Shown here piece after piece: positions 6,726 to 15,084 of a stretch of 33,077 nt of DNA (the stretch's first letter is position 1; each line of letters starts with the position of its first letter). This DNA is from a virus. Both the position numbers and the translations under genes were made by a program. A model generated the notes under the pieces. That model was not told the DNA's origin, did not search any database, and saw nothing but the letters and a program-made list of their open reading frames with translations. The stretch lies in the IMG/VR virus record IMGVR_UViG_3300037090_000118, positions 1-33,077 of that record; one strand, 5' to 3'.

Positions 6726-6750
6726 TCCAATATATATAAGTATTACCTTT

Positions 6751-6802
6751 TTACCGATTTGTGTAAATAGTGCTTGACAACTATTGCTTTTTATCGTAAA
6801 TT
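6751..6802 (+). promoter_or_regulatory. Rightward late promoter with conserved upstream element
   Basis: TTGACA (6774-6779), 17-base spacer, TAAATT (6797-6802). Immediately upstream is TTACCGATTTGTGTAAA (6751-6767), which recurs before the portal gene at the same distance from the -35 (see 17358-17409). It drives terS, terL and the accessory cassette. Confidence 0.78.
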
Positions 6803-6857
6803 ACTTATTGACCGTTACAAACCTTAACATGAGCTGCTTTGCTTGAAGGTGCGTTAT

Positions 6858-7313
6858 ATGGCTGCTGAAGGTGCCCCTCCTAATAACAACTTTGCAGAAA
6901 AGTACAAAACCCCAAAAGAACGTCAAGCTTTGTGTGAAAGATATTGTTCTTACTTGAAAAAAGGCGGGTATCCTTCATATTTTCCAGAGTGTTCTGACAA
7001 AACAATAGAACGATATATAAAAGATTTCCCAGTTGATTTTCCCACCGAAAAGATAGAAGAAGCAGAGCGCGAATACAAGCGTTACTATTTTGACCTTCTT
7101 GAGCAGGGTGCAACTGGTAAAATACACGGCTACAACGCGCCGTCTGCAATCTTTCTCGCAAAAAATATAAATAAATTCCGCGACAATCACGACATTACCT
7201 CTGGTGGTGAAAAAATAAAATCAGTACCACCTCAAATTATAGTTACCGATCAAGCTACAGCAAGCTTTGTCAAAAAGATGCTGTGTGGGCCGGATGATTC
7301 TCCCGAATCTTGA
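6858..7313 (+). CDS. Terminase small subunit
   Basis: 151 aa from the ATG at 6858, with GAAGGTG 7 nt upstream; an in-frame TTG at 6843 is less likely. The N-terminal half has a helical DNA-recognition arrangement (YKTPKERQALCERYCSYLKK, then CSDKTIERYIKDFP). The middle reads EEAEREYKRYYFDLLEQG, and GYNAPSAIFLAKNINKFRD is the common TerS oligomerisation pattern. It recognises the packaging site and regulates the large subunit's ATPase. The assignment rests on these motifs, the size, and the 20-base overlap with terL. Confidence 0.8.
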   Translation: MAAEGAPPNNNFAEKYKTPKERQALCERYCSYLKKGGYPSYFPECSDKTIERYIKDFPVDFPTEKIEEAEREYKRYYFDLLEQGATGKIHGYNAPSAIFLAKNINKFRDNHDITSGGEKIKSVPPQIIVTDQATASFVKKMLCGPDDSPES

Positions 7314-9144
7314 AACCACAACAGTATTTTCTCGTAACCGCAGGGCGTTCGAGGAGGGTTATAAAGTCATTGTGAATCAGGGTGGAACTTCAAGTAGTAA
7401 AACCTATTCAATTCTTCAATTGCTTATCGTATTAGCTGCATCATCTTTTTACAATGCTGGTATAATTTCTGTTGTATCTGAATCAATTCCTCACCTTAAG
7501 CGCGGAGCAATCCGTGATTTTCAAAAAATAATGGGTGAAAAGTTTGACGATATGGCGTTCAATAGAACGGATCATATTTACAAGTTTGATAAATCCCAGA
7601 TGGAGTTTTTCAGCGCGGATGATTCCGCCAGGTTGCGTGGTGGTAGGAGAAATATTCTTTTTCTCAACGAGTGTAATAACATTACAATGGATTCTTTTGA
7701 TGAACTTGATGTAAGAACGGAGGGCTGTACTTTTGTTGATTATAACCCCGTTTCTGAATTTTGGATACATCAATTACTACAACAAAACGGAATAAACGAT
7801 TTTACAAAAGATTGTTTTCCAGAAGATCACAAACAAATATGCTTTATTCATTCCACCTATATGCAGGCTCGACAGGTTCTTCCCAAAGACACAATAGATA
7901 AGATTGAATCACGTAGGGAAAGAGATGTAAATTGGTGGAATGTTTATGGCTTGGGTCTTGTGGGTAACATTGAGGGGCTTGTACACCCGCTGTTTACCAC
8001 TTGTGACGAAATGCCGCTGCCCGGCTCCGGCCCTGAGTTTTTCGGGCTAGACTTTGGCTTTACTGACGAAACCTCATTGATTAAATGTATGGTGGTCGGT
8101 GACCAGCTTTATTGTGATCAGCTAATATACGAAACCGGCCTCACCAATCCGCAAATTTCCCGCCGTATGGAATCTTTAGGTGTTCGCAAAAACCATGACG
8201 AAATATTTGCTGATAGTGCAGAGCCTAAATCAATTAAAGAAATTGCCTCATACGGATTCAACATAAAGGGTGTGGAAAAAGGTCCAGATAGCGTTCGTGC
8301 TGGTATTTTGAAGGTTAATGAATACCGCCAGGTCTGGACTAAGCGCAGTGTAGACTCAATCAAAGAGCAGCGCAATTTTCGTTACATTCAGAAAGATGAT
8401 GGCACTTTTACCGATAAGCCTATGGATGATTTTGGACATAGTATGGCTGCTCGTCGCTATGCCGTTATAAGCAAACACCTACAGGCTATCGAGCGCATGA
8501 AGTGTTTGGTACATGACATATCAAAGTTTGTTAAGGATGATCCGCTGGGTGGGTTCTACGAGGTTATAAACGGCTTTGCGGTGCGTGAAAATTGGGCGAC
8601 TATTGTCACCTGCCAATGGGATAAGGATAATGGACTTTTGCATGTTAATTTTGAAGCTACAATGAACACTATTGAGAACATAAAGGCTTACTGCGAATCT
8701 GTGAAAAAAGCCATGAATGTAGCGCCGCCCGTAATGAATCCTACCAATGGCGCTGCGGTGCAGAACCTTGTGAGCCAGTTAATCGCGCAGAAGGTTCCGG
8801 TTGTTATTGACCAGACGTTTGACGCTATTGGAACGTTGTATTTTCTTAATAACGTAATTGACCGGCGAAAGTTCACCATGAATAGCCAAGCAGAATCTCT
8901 ACGACAAGCCATGCAAAGCGATACGGAAGTAAAGAACCTTTCCCCGCACTTAGAAGCGTTGCTGTATATCGTAAATAACATAGCAATCAAGGTTAAAGCC
9001 GAGGACAACAGAAAGCCGCTCAAAATGTTCAGCAAAGAAAAGTTTGAATACCAGAAGGAACAGGAGCTGACATTAAAGGGGCGCGAGCGTAACCCGGACG
9101 GAACGTTGAAACCAATAGATAAAGGATATGCGCAGGGGTGGTAA
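7294..9144 (+). CDS. Terminase large subunit with long C-terminal extension
   Basis: 616 aa from the ATG at 7294 (the earlier TTG at 7267 is a weaker start). The ATPase has an unusual Walker A, QGGTSSSKT (29-37), Walker B with catalytic Glu, ILFLNE (121-126), and a coupling region VDYNPVSEFW (148-157). The RNase H-like nuclease shows D253 (FFGLDFGFTDE), D307 (EIFADSAEP) and the DDFGHSMAARRY segment (378-389). It packages the genome into the prohead through the portal and cuts the concatemer. About 200 residues after the nuclease (410-616) are not part of a standard terminase and are unexplained; they read as alternating strands and helices (WATIVTCQW, PVVIDQTFDAIGTLYFL). Confidence 0.92.
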   Translation: MILPNLETTTVFSRNRRAFEEGYKVIVNQGGTSSSKTYSILQLLIVLAASSFYNAGIISVVSESIPHLKRGAIRDFQKIMGEKFDDMAFNRTDHIYKFDKSQMEFFSADDSARLRGGRRNILFLNECNNITMDSFDELDVRTEGCTFVDYNPVSEFWIHQLLQQNGINDFTKDCFPEDHKQICFIHSTYMQARQVLPKDTIDKIESRRERDVNWWNVYGLGLVGNIEGLVHPLFTTCDEMPLPGSGPEFFGLDFGFTDETSLIKCMVVGDQLYCDQLIYETGLTNPQISRRMESLGVRKNHDEIFADSAEPKSIKEIASYGFNIKGVEKGPDSVRAGILKVNEYRQVWTKRSVDSIKEQRNFRYIQKDDGTFTDKPMDDFGHSMAARRYAVISKHLQAIERMKCLVHDISKFVKDDPLGGFYEVINGFAVRENWATIVTCQWDKDNGLLHVNFEATMNTIENIKAYCESVKKAMNVAPPVMNPTNGAAVQNLVSQLIAQKVPVVIDQTFDAIGTLYFLNNVIDRRKFTMNSQAESLRQAMQSDTEVKNLSPHLEALLYIVNNIAIKVKAEDNRKPLKMFSKEKFEYQKEQELTLKGRERNPDGTLKPIDKGYAQGW

Positions 9145-9146
9145 AA

Positions 9147-9311
9147 ATGTTTGAATCAGCCAAGGCAATTATAGCCCACAGGGAGGAACAAAATGAACCT
9201 ATTGTGCAAAAAGATATAGATTATATTGCTAAAACATGTGCAAGTGAAATCATGAAGGTGATTGATGATGTTTATAAAAATAAAAAAGAAGTCAAAAAGG
9301 TCTCGGAATGA
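9147..9311 (+). CDS. Hypothetical 54-aa protein
   Basis: ATG at 9147 with a strong AGGGGTGG ribosome site; the stop overlaps the next ATG (ATGA). It begins MFESAKAIIAHREEQNEPIV, is mostly helical, and ends in a Lys-rich tail (VYKNKKEVKKVSE). No family recognised. Confidence 0.65.
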   Translation: MFESAKAIIAHREEQNEPIVQKDIDYIAKTCASEIMKVIDDVYKNKKEVKKVSE

Positions 9312-10315
9312 AACTGTATAATCTCGACCAGCACGTTTCGGTGAACAGCGACCTTGAATTTATCTGGCGTAAACTTGGTCACGAGCTTGATATTGACAGC
9401 ATTTCCGGCCATTCGTGGGTGATGGGAAGGGAGCGCAAGCATGTTCCACTGGTTGAAAATAATATTGGCAGTATTGTCGAGAAAGAATTGTGGCGAGAGT
9501 TTTATGATACTTACCATGAAAGATTATCAGCTTATGACGGATACGTATGCTGCTATCCGCCCGTGTTCGCCCTGCTCTACAAGCAATTTACAGACAAGCG
9601 CGTTATTGTTCACATACCAATCAGATATGATTTCCCCTATACAGACAATGAGCCAAGCCTCAAAGTGCTCAATGATTTTCTTGTCAGTGATCCCGTGATT
9701 GTATCAGCTAACAACAAGTTGGACAAGGCTTATTTTGAGGACCGTACAAATGGCAAGAAAGAGTGTAAATACATTCCGTCGCTGTGTGAATATACCGGGA
9801 TGAAATGGGCACCAAAGCGCAGTGAGTTTTTGCTGTATGATGGATCACGAAAATGGCGCATTGATGGCACGCTGAATAGGTATGACGATTTTCACCCGCA
9901 TACGTGGAATGATATACAGTCTTTCCGTGGTATTATTCATATGCCGTATAATATTTCGACCATGAGCATGTTTGAGCAGTACACCGCCTGCATACCGCTG
10001 TTCTATCCGTCGAAAGAGTTTTTACTTAAAATGTACCGGAGTGGGGCCGGTGTGCTTGAACAATGTTTCTGGTCAACAACACAGCACGGCAAGTACGGAT
10101 TTGGCACAATAGAATCTGTGCTTGATTTGGCAGATTTCTACAGTGAGACATTCCCGCATATTATCACTTTTGATAATCTGGCGCAGCTTGATGATAAGCG
10201 GTATGATGATGCGTTTTTGGAGTGGACAAGCACAGAAATGGAAAAGGATAACCAATGGAACAGAAGCGTCGTGTACAAGGCGTGGGAAGAAATCCTAAGC
10301 GAGTTAAAAAAGTAA
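9308..10315 (+). CDS. Glycosyltransferase-like protein (GT-B type, tentative)
   Basis: 335 aa, coupled by ATGA to the preceding gene. The N-terminus has no Rossmann glycine loop, but the middle (KRVIVHIPIRYDFPYTD; DPVIVSANNKLDKAYFE) and the C-terminal half (SFRGIIHMPYNISTMSMFEQYTAC then IPLFYPSKEFLLKMY) look like a GT-B acceptor/donor cleft: an EQ-like pair in a helix after a beta strand. It opens the accessory cassette between terL and portal, with five further glycosyltransferase-like genes, which supports the reading. The substrate is unknown. A sugar-modifying enzyme of another fold is possible. Confidence 0.5.
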   Translation: MKLYNLDQHVSVNSDLEFIWRKLGHELDIDSISGHSWVMGRERKHVPLVENNIGSIVEKELWREFYDTYHERLSAYDGYVCCYPPVFALLYKQFTDKRVIVHIPIRYDFPYTDNEPSLKVLNDFLVSDPVIVSANNKLDKAYFEDRTNGKKECKYIPSLCEYTGMKWAPKRSEFLLYDGSRKWRIDGTLNRYDDFHPHTWNDIQSFRGIIHMPYNISTMSMFEQYTACIPLFYPSKEFLLKMYRSGAGVLEQCFWSTTQHGKYGFGTIESVLDLADFYSETFPHIITFDNLAQLDDKRYDDAFLEWTSTEMEKDNQWNRSVVYKAWEEILSELKK

Positions 10316-10440
10316 AATGGGACGGAAGATTTCAAAGTCCTGTTTTAGCTAAGATGGCCAAGTTATTAGTTAAAGCAAATAGAAAAAAACTTGATAGGGA
10401 AATATTGGACTTTCTTACTATTGGTGGTTTAGGTGAGTAA
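10255..10440 (+). CDS. Small very basic protein
   Basis: 61 aa with AAGGA upstream of an ATG lying inside the preceding gene (61-base overlap); the stop overlaps the next GTG start by 8 bases. Nearly a third of residues are Lys/Arg (PKRVKKVKWDGRF; KANRKKLDREILDF). It may bind nucleic acid. An internal ATG (MAKLLVKANRKK) would give a 28-aa product without the overlap. Confidence 0.5.
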   Translation: MEQKRRVQGVGRNPKRVKKVKWDGRFQSPVLAKMAKLLVKANRKKLDREILDFLTIGGLGE

Positions 10441-11179
10441 GCGCGTCATAAGCTTTTCCTTGTGGGGGCAATCCAAGCAATACTGCTGCGGCGCAATAGC
10501 CAACGCCCGTCTTGCGCCCAAGCTGTTCCCCGGCTGGACGTGCAGGTTCTACTGTGCTGACGACGTACCAAAGCGCGTTGTAGATGACCTTAAGGCCGAG
10601 GGTGCGGAGATAATGCCGGAGCATACTGGCGTGGGCTTTGTGGGGCTATTCTGGCGGCTCAAGGTGGCGGATGATGTCTATGTTGACCGGTTTATTGTCC
10701 GTGATACGGATAGCCGCCTAACGCCACGGGACGCGGCCTGTGTGAAGGAATGGGAGGAGTCCGGGTTGCCGTTTCACATTATCAGGGATTGTGAGTCGCA
10801 CGGTGGCTGGATTTTGGGCGCTACATTTGGCATGGTTAATTCATTTCTGCCGGAAGTGTGCCATACAACCATGCAGGAGCTTCTTGTAGAGTTTTGGGAG
10901 GACTGGTATGTGGGCTTAACTGAGCATGGCTATGAGAGTGACCGGGGAAAGTTCTATGGAGTCGATCAGGAGTTCCTTTCGAGAAAAATATGGAATTTAA
11001 TAAGGGACAATCATCTTGCTCATGTTGCTGATTATGCTTGTTTGAAATTTACAGGAAAAGAAAAACTCGCTCCCCCAATAAATAGAAAACCAGGAGAAAG
11101 CAGTTTAACGGCAGAGGCGTATGTTGGACAAGTATGCAATTTAGAGCCTGAATGGGAATTATACAGTTATGATTTGTAA
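10433..11179 (+). CDS. GT-A-type glycosyltransferase-like protein
   Basis: 248 aa, GTG start overlapping the preceding gene. It begins KRVISFSLWGQSKQYCCGAI, then LAPKLFPGWTCRFYCADDVP and FWRLKVADD, and has a DxD pair D91-T-D93 (VRDTDSRL) at the end of a strand, as in metal-dependent GT-A enzymes. The following FHIIRDCESHGGWILGATFG is also typical of this group of short polysaccharide-type transferases. It would use a nucleotide-sugar donor in the cytoplasm. The acceptor is unknown: a virion protein or host surface glycan are both possible. Confidence 0.72.
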   Translation: MSKRVISFSLWGQSKQYCCGAIANARLAPKLFPGWTCRFYCADDVPKRVVDDLKAEGAEIMPEHTGVGFVGLFWRLKVADDVYVDRFIVRDTDSRLTPRDAACVKEWEESGLPFHIIRDCESHGGWILGATFGMVNSFLPEVCHTTMQELLVEFWEDWYVGLTEHGYESDRGKFYGVDQEFLSRKIWNLIRDNHLAHVADYACLKFTGKEKLAPPINRKPGESSLTAEAYVGQVCNLEPEWELYSYDL

Positions 11180-11321
11180 ATCAATTTATATTTATGCCTT
11201 AGTTGATCCCAATACTCATGATGTGAGATATATTGGTAAATCGTATAATCCATATCAAAGATTGCTACAACACTGTAATTGTAAGAAGAAATTTTATGTA
11301 ACATTAAAGATGGGGGTTTAA
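11169..11321 (+). pseudogene. GIY-YIG homing endonuclease N-terminal relic
   Basis: A 50-codon frame beginning MICKSIYIYALVDPNTHDVR and containing VRYIGKSYNPYQRLLQHC. This is the GIY-YIG N-terminus (YIYALVDP ... VRYIGK) and matches the intact copy at 22886-23593 (FIYSLADP ... VRYVGKANDPYRRYCEH). It stops after about a fifth of the full protein, lacking the rest of the nuclease and all NUMOD3 repeats, so the enzyme is dead. It overlaps the 3' end of the upstream glycosyltransferase by 11 bases, and the next gene starts 3 bases after its stop. Confidence 0.8.
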
Positions 11322-11323
11322 AA

Positions 11324-11620
11324 ATGTCGCTTGAGCGTAAACCAACCGAATCTTTCGAGCAGTACCAGACCCGCCGCAAGGCAGAAAACCTTACTGAGCG
11401 TACTTATCTGCGTGGCATGATTAGTCATCAATCAAAAAAGATTATTATGTTGACAACACGACAAATGGTTGATGAGGCAAATAAAAACGACTCATTGGCT
11501 CGTTATAAACTTGGTGACCATATAATTGTGCATAGCACATATAAAACGCCACCAAACACTGTTCCACGATTGGATAAGTGGCAGAGAAGGAAACTGAGAA
11601 AAATAGTAGCGAAAGGATAA
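11324..11620 (+). CDS. Hypothetical 98-aa protein
   Basis: Starts MSLERKPTESFEQYQTRRKA with GGGGG a short way upstream. Basic and probably helical at both ends, with a beta-rich middle (LGDHIIVHSTYKTPPN). No known motif. It sits between the GIY-YIG relic and a glycosyltransferase. Confidence 0.55.
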   Translation: MSLERKPTESFEQYQTRRKAENLTERTYLRGMISHQSKKIIMLTTRQMVDEANKNDSLARYKLGDHIIVHSTYKTPPNTVPRLDKWQRRKLRKIVAKG

Positions 11621-11623
11621 ATT

Positions 11624-12739
11624 ATGCCAATTTCTCATCAGGCCTTTTTTTTCTGGGGACAAAACACAGCGTTGCCTTATACTAGATATTTGACACTTGC
11701 CACGTTTCGTTTGCAGCACCCTGATTGGCCTATGGCGTTGTACCAGTGCCGTTGTGCCGACAAGGATCATTGGGGCTGCGGGATCTTTGTGGACTTCCAG
11801 TTCAACGGTGAGGAGCTTGAAAAGCTTTACCGTGAGCTTGAGACTGAGGGTGTAAAGGTAGAACAAAATCTACGCGATGTTGCCTATGACGTGCTTCTGC
11901 ACAGTAAAGAGCCTGCGCCGTGGGACTCAATACGGTATGACCAGGCCGCTATTAAGGCCGCACTAAAGACTTGCACAACGCAAGAAACACTTACTTCTAA
12001 ACTGCAAAAAGTTGTGGATAAGCGCATGGCGCGTGAGGCTCTGCGGCCACAGAAGCATAATTATATCCAGGAAGCGGTGGAACGTCTTGGGGTGGAGCTA
12101 CGTGAATATGCGCCTGCCGACAAGCGCGTCTATACTATGCCACCGCCGAACGTGAGCGACATATTTAGCGTGGAGATCCTTGGGCAGCAGGGCGGTTGGT
12201 ACTTGGACCTGGACCAGGTTGTGTTAAAGCCATTAACCGGCTTAAGCAACCACTATGATTTTGTTTGTGGCGGGCAAACCGTGTTCTACATTGGCATATT
12301 CGGTAGCAAACAGGGCGGGGCTGTGGTTGGTGATTTCTACGGAAAGATGCTTGGCAGCTACGATCCAAAGTTCTACAATTCGTCAGGCATATCCGCCATT
12401 GTTCATAGCAGCCTTGAGGACAATGCTTGGCTGGCGTGGTTTAAAGACACGCGCAATGGAACAAACCATATCCTTGAGCAAAATCATTTTTACCCGTTGC
12501 TTGCGCCTGACGGCTCAAACAGGTTTTGGAGCGGTAATTTTGATATTTGCGGCAACGATGCGGCGGGGAGTGAGTGTGTACATTTTTATGGGGGGAACCC
12601 TGTCAGCCAGAAATTCTTTAGGGAAATGACACCGGATAATATTTTATCTTACGAGGGTGGAGCAAACTGTATGTCAAAATACATAGCAAAGGTTTCCAAT
12701 GGTGGACAATCGAATAAGAAAATATTCTGCTTTGAATGA
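11624..12739 (+). CDS. DXD-motif glycosyltransferase
   Basis: 371 aa, AAAGGA upstream. The N-terminus reads FFFWGQNTALPYTRYLTLAT followed by a donor-binding-type HPDWPMALYQC. The key signature is GGWYLDLDQVVLKPL, with D195-L-D197 after a hydrophobic strand, the hallmark of the Gly_transf_sug (DXD sugar-binding) family that transfers hexoses from nucleotide sugars with a divalent metal. Later H-rich and GG segments (EQNHFYPLL, HFYGGNPVSQ) agree with this family's C-terminal side. It is the best-supported enzyme of the accessory cassette. Acceptor unknown. Confidence 0.82.
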   Translation: MPISHQAFFFWGQNTALPYTRYLTLATFRLQHPDWPMALYQCRCADKDHWGCGIFVDFQFNGEELEKLYRELETEGVKVEQNLRDVAYDVLLHSKEPAPWDSIRYDQAAIKAALKTCTTQETLTSKLQKVVDKRMAREALRPQKHNYIQEAVERLGVELREYAPADKRVYTMPPPNVSDIFSVEILGQQGGWYLDLDQVVLKPLTGLSNHYDFVCGGQTVFYIGIFGSKQGGAVVGDFYGKMLGSYDPKFYNSSGISAIVHSSLEDNAWLAWFKDTRNGTNHILEQNHFYPLLAPDGSNRFWSGNFDICGNDAAGSECVHFYGGNPVSQKFFREMTPDNILSYEGGANCMSKYIAKVSNGGQSNKKIFCFE

Positions 12740-12745
12740 GGCAAT

Positions 12746-13216
12746 ATGCTGTTTGAAGTAAACGCATCCGACATCTTTGAAATATCCGCGCTGATAGCGG
12801 CAGAAGCGGAAACGGGAAGCGTGCTGCCGCGCTGCGTTGATTATGTGGCAGATCACTTGCCCAGCTTTGCCATTGTCAGGTGTGACGATAGGATAATTGG
12901 TTGCGCATCGTATAGGATATTCTACCAAATAGGCGAGCAGTCCATAGCTGAAATACGCTCGCTTGTTGTTGACCCGGAATACCGCAAGCAAGGCTACGGC
13001 GATTTTCTTATGATGGAAATTGCAAGGGAAATCGGTGAAAGGTGCATAAAAAGAATGTTTGTGTTTACGCTTGTGCCAGAGTTTTTCAAGCAGTACGGCT
13101 TTCATACGGTAGATGATGATTATGTTATAAAAACCACGTGGCTAGAAGATTGTAAAATTTGTCGCCATAATAACAAGGATTGTAAAGAAATATTCATGGT
13201 GAAGGAGGTTATATGA
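12746..13216 (+). CDS. GNAT-family N-acetyltransferase
   Basis: 156 aa. The acetyl-CoA-binding motif is LVVDPEYRKQGYGDFLM (RKQGYG at 80-85), preceded by the EIRSL strand and followed by the FVFTLVPEFFKQYGFHTV segment, as in ArgA-like acetyltransferases. The C-terminus has an extra Cys/His cluster (CKICRHNNKDC) that could bind a metal. It transfers an acetyl group from acetyl-CoA to an amine. Sitting among glycosyltransferases, acetylation of an amino sugar is a reasonable guess; a protein N-terminal or small-molecule target cannot be excluded. The 3' end overlaps the next start (ATGA). Confidence 0.85.
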   Translation: MLFEVNASDIFEISALIAAEAETGSVLPRCVDYVADHLPSFAIVRCDDRIIGCASYRIFYQIGEQSIAEIRSLVVDPEYRKQGYGDFLMMEIAREIGERCIKRMFVFTLVPEFFKQYGFHTVDDDYVIKTTWLEDCKICRHNNKDCKEIFMVKEVI

Positions 13217-13392
13217 GTATCATAACCAGGATACTGCTGATAGTGTTGGTGTGTTTTGTGGGTGGCGTTTGTGGTTGCTGTTTTGTGCTAGAGGAAGAAT
13301 GGGCTCGAAGCGACGTTCTTGATTTTGGAATACTGATATTGCTATTATTCTGGTTCGTAATGGAACGCTTGAATATGTACGGGAAACAATAA
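13213..13392 (+). CDS. Small two-TM membrane protein
   Basis: 59 aa, strong GGAGGT ribosome site, ATGA overlap with the GNAT gene and TAATG overlap with the next gene. The first hydrophobic stretch runs about 5-25 (ILLIVLVCFVGGVCGCCFVL); the second is about 38-50 (FGILILLLFWFVM), with an acidic loop EEEWARSD between. A holin-like or membrane-anchor role is possible, but no endolysin neighbours it. Confidence 0.65.
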   Translation: MSIITRILLIVLVCFVGGVCGCCFVLEEEWARSDVLDFGILILLLFWFVMERLNMYGKQ

Positions 13393-14102
13393 TGTTTGAT
13401 CGCATTAATCTTATGGTGCCGTCATATAAACGGCCTGCAATGCTGCGGACGTTTATTGATTCCGCATTGGAAACAGCAACAAATGAAGACAATCTGTGCT
13501 GGACAATCTTACTCAATGAAAAGGATGATTCATACAAAGATTTTGTTTGGCCTATAAATTGTTGCATACTAAAGGAGAACTCCGGTGAACCAAACTTATC
13601 AGCATATTTCAACCAGATGTACAATGAAACGGCGCATAAAGGTGACGATGTTTTGGTCACTATGCTTGGTGATGATATGGCTTTTGAAACTTCGGGATGG
13701 GATGTTCAAATTCTTGCTAAGATTAACGAGAAAAATGGCATCGGAATAGTCCACTGTGAGGACGGCTTTTGCTCCCACGGCGCTTGCCCGGTGAATATAT
13801 TTACTACACGCAAGTTTGTTGAAGCCTGCGGTGGTGAGTTTATGTGTAGTGCGTTCAAGCGGTTCTGGATGGATGAAATATGGGGGCGGCTGGCGGATAT
13901 GGCAAAGTGCAATTATTTTCTGCCAAACGTGGTGGTTAAACACAACCACACAAGTGGCAAGAACAGCCACGACGAAACATTTCGGCGGTTAGAAAATATG
14001 GGTGTGCATGAAATGGCTGGCGGAATTGATGTGGCGCGTGAGGCTATTTGGCCGTTTATTGAAGTTATGTATGACAACCTATTAGAAAGTGGGTTAATAT
14101 GA
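13392..14102 (+). CDS. Glycosyltransferase family 2-like protein
   Basis: 236 aa. The N-terminal LMVPSYKRPAMLRTF strand-loop is typical of GT2 nucleotide binding. The acidic pair is D94-D95 in VTMLGDDMAFE, followed by the GIGIVHCEDG strand and a catalytic-type FWMDEIWGRL helix. It would transfer a sugar from a nucleotide donor, in the cytosol. It overlaps the GroES gene by four bases. Target unknown. Confidence 0.72.
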   Translation: MFDRINLMVPSYKRPAMLRTFIDSALETATNEDNLCWTILLNEKDDSYKDFVWPINCCILKENSGEPNLSAYFNQMYNETAHKGDDVLVTMLGDDMAFETSGWDVQILAKINEKNGIGIVHCEDGFCSHGACPVNIFTTRKFVEACGGEFMCSAFKRFWMDEIWGRLADMAKCNYFLPNVVVKHNHTSGKNSHDETFRRLENMGVHEMAGGIDVAREAIWPFIEVMYDNLLESGLI

Positions 14103-14452
14103 GCGACCCTATCCATGATGACATGCCTGAAGTCAAACGTGACACTATGCAGCCGCATGGTGACCGCGTTCTCTTGCGCATGGAGAAGCCCAAACAAAAG
14201 GGCGCTATACTAATCCCGGACAGTGTAAAGTCTCTGGACAATTGCTGGTATGGCGTTGTGCTCGCCAAGGGCAAAGGCGATAATGCTGACAATATTCCTC
14301 TTGGTGTTCGTGTCATGGTGGAAAAGATGTTTAAAATGACCGGCGGCATGGAGGGTATGGGAATGAACGGTATTGATTGTGGTGAGCATGGATTAGATGG
14401 TAAGGGGTGTATGTTGCTGGATGCAGATAAGGTGCTGGCGGTGGTGGAATGA
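14099..14452 (+). CDS. groES: GroES-like co-chaperonin
   Basis: 117 aa. MQPHGDRVLLRMEKPKQKGA is the GroES N-terminal strand plus mobile loop, with the Ile-Leu-Ile tip (GAILIPDS) that contacts GroEL. GVVLAKGKG and LGVRVMVEKMF follow, and the C-terminus CMLLDADKVLAVVE is canonical. A Gly/Met-rich stretch (MTGGMEGMGMNG) replaces the roof segment. Phage GroES proteins (such as T4 gp31) adapt host GroEL to fold the large capsid protein, so this is likely a capsid-assembly factor although it lies within the sugar cassette. Both ends are coupled to neighbours by ATGA overlaps. Confidence 0.9.
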   Translation: MSDPIHDDMPEVKRDTMQPHGDRVLLRMEKPKQKGAILIPDSVKSLDNCWYGVVLAKGKGDNADNIPLGVRVMVEKMFKMTGGMEGMGMNGIDCGEHGLDGKGCMLLDADKVLAVVE

Positions 14453-15084
14453 AAAATGCTGTTCTTGTTACCGCTATTCCTGACATGGATTGGGTAAAAA
14501 CTCATGGCGCTATGTGCCTCGAAGTTATTCGCAAGTATTTTGAGCGGCACAATCATGAATTGATAGTAATTACCGAGAGGCCCAAGGTTGACGCAAAGCA
14601 CAATTCATGGTTGTGGTTGTTAGGACATAAATTGTATCCAGGTTATAATTATTTACTTTGTTGGAACCTCGACATATTGCCGCAGCTATTCGATGTGGAC
14701 ATCTTTGATTATCTTGACATGAACCGGATTGCGGCTTGTGTTGAATTTAATGGCCTTAGTACATTTCCTTATTATCGTTATAATTGCGGACTTGTGGGAA
14801 TGCCACAAAAGTATCAAGCCTTTTTTGAGGGGTGTTTTAATAAATGGGGCAACAATCCCAAAAACTGGCCGTCTTGGGAACAATATTATGTTAATATGGA
14901 ACTCGGAGAACAGGCAATAGACGTTCAAGAAATACCTCGCAAGTTCAATACCTTTTATGAAAGTAATGAAAAAGATACTGTTTGCGTTCATTATTCTTTT
15001 TCTGTTTACAAGGATAGGGCCCCTCTTGCCACGGACGCAATGGAAAAACATTATAAGCGGTTGAAAAAAGTCGGAACAATATGA
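14449..15084 (+). CDS. Glycosyltransferase-like protein
   Basis: 211 aa, start within the GroES stop (ATGA). The N-terminus VLVTAIPDMDWVKTHGAMCL and a middle YLLCWNLDILPQLFDVD (N73-L-D75, a degenerate DxD) suggest a GT-A fold like small GT8-type phage transferases. RIAACVEFNG and YRYNCGLVGMPQKYQAFF follow. The missing first Asp of the DxD means metal binding is not assured. It may be catalytic with a variant motif or inactive. The stop overlaps the radical SAM start by four bases. Confidence 0.62.
   Translation: MKNAVLVTAIPDMDWVKTHGAMCLEVIRKYFERHNHELIVITERPKVDAKHNSWLWLLGHKLYPGYNYLLCWNLDILPQLFDVDIFDYLDMNRIAACVEFNGLSTFPYYRYNCGLVGMPQKYQAFFEGCFNKWGNNPKNWPSWEQYYVNMELGEQAIDVQEIPRKFNTFYESNEKDTVCVHYSFSVYKDRAPLATDAMEKHYKRLKKVGTI

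Noticed and set aside
13213-13392. Small membrane protein as the holin
   Set aside because: Two hydrophobic segments fit, but no endolysin or spanin lies next to it and it is buried in the sugar cassette; left as membrane protein of unknown role.
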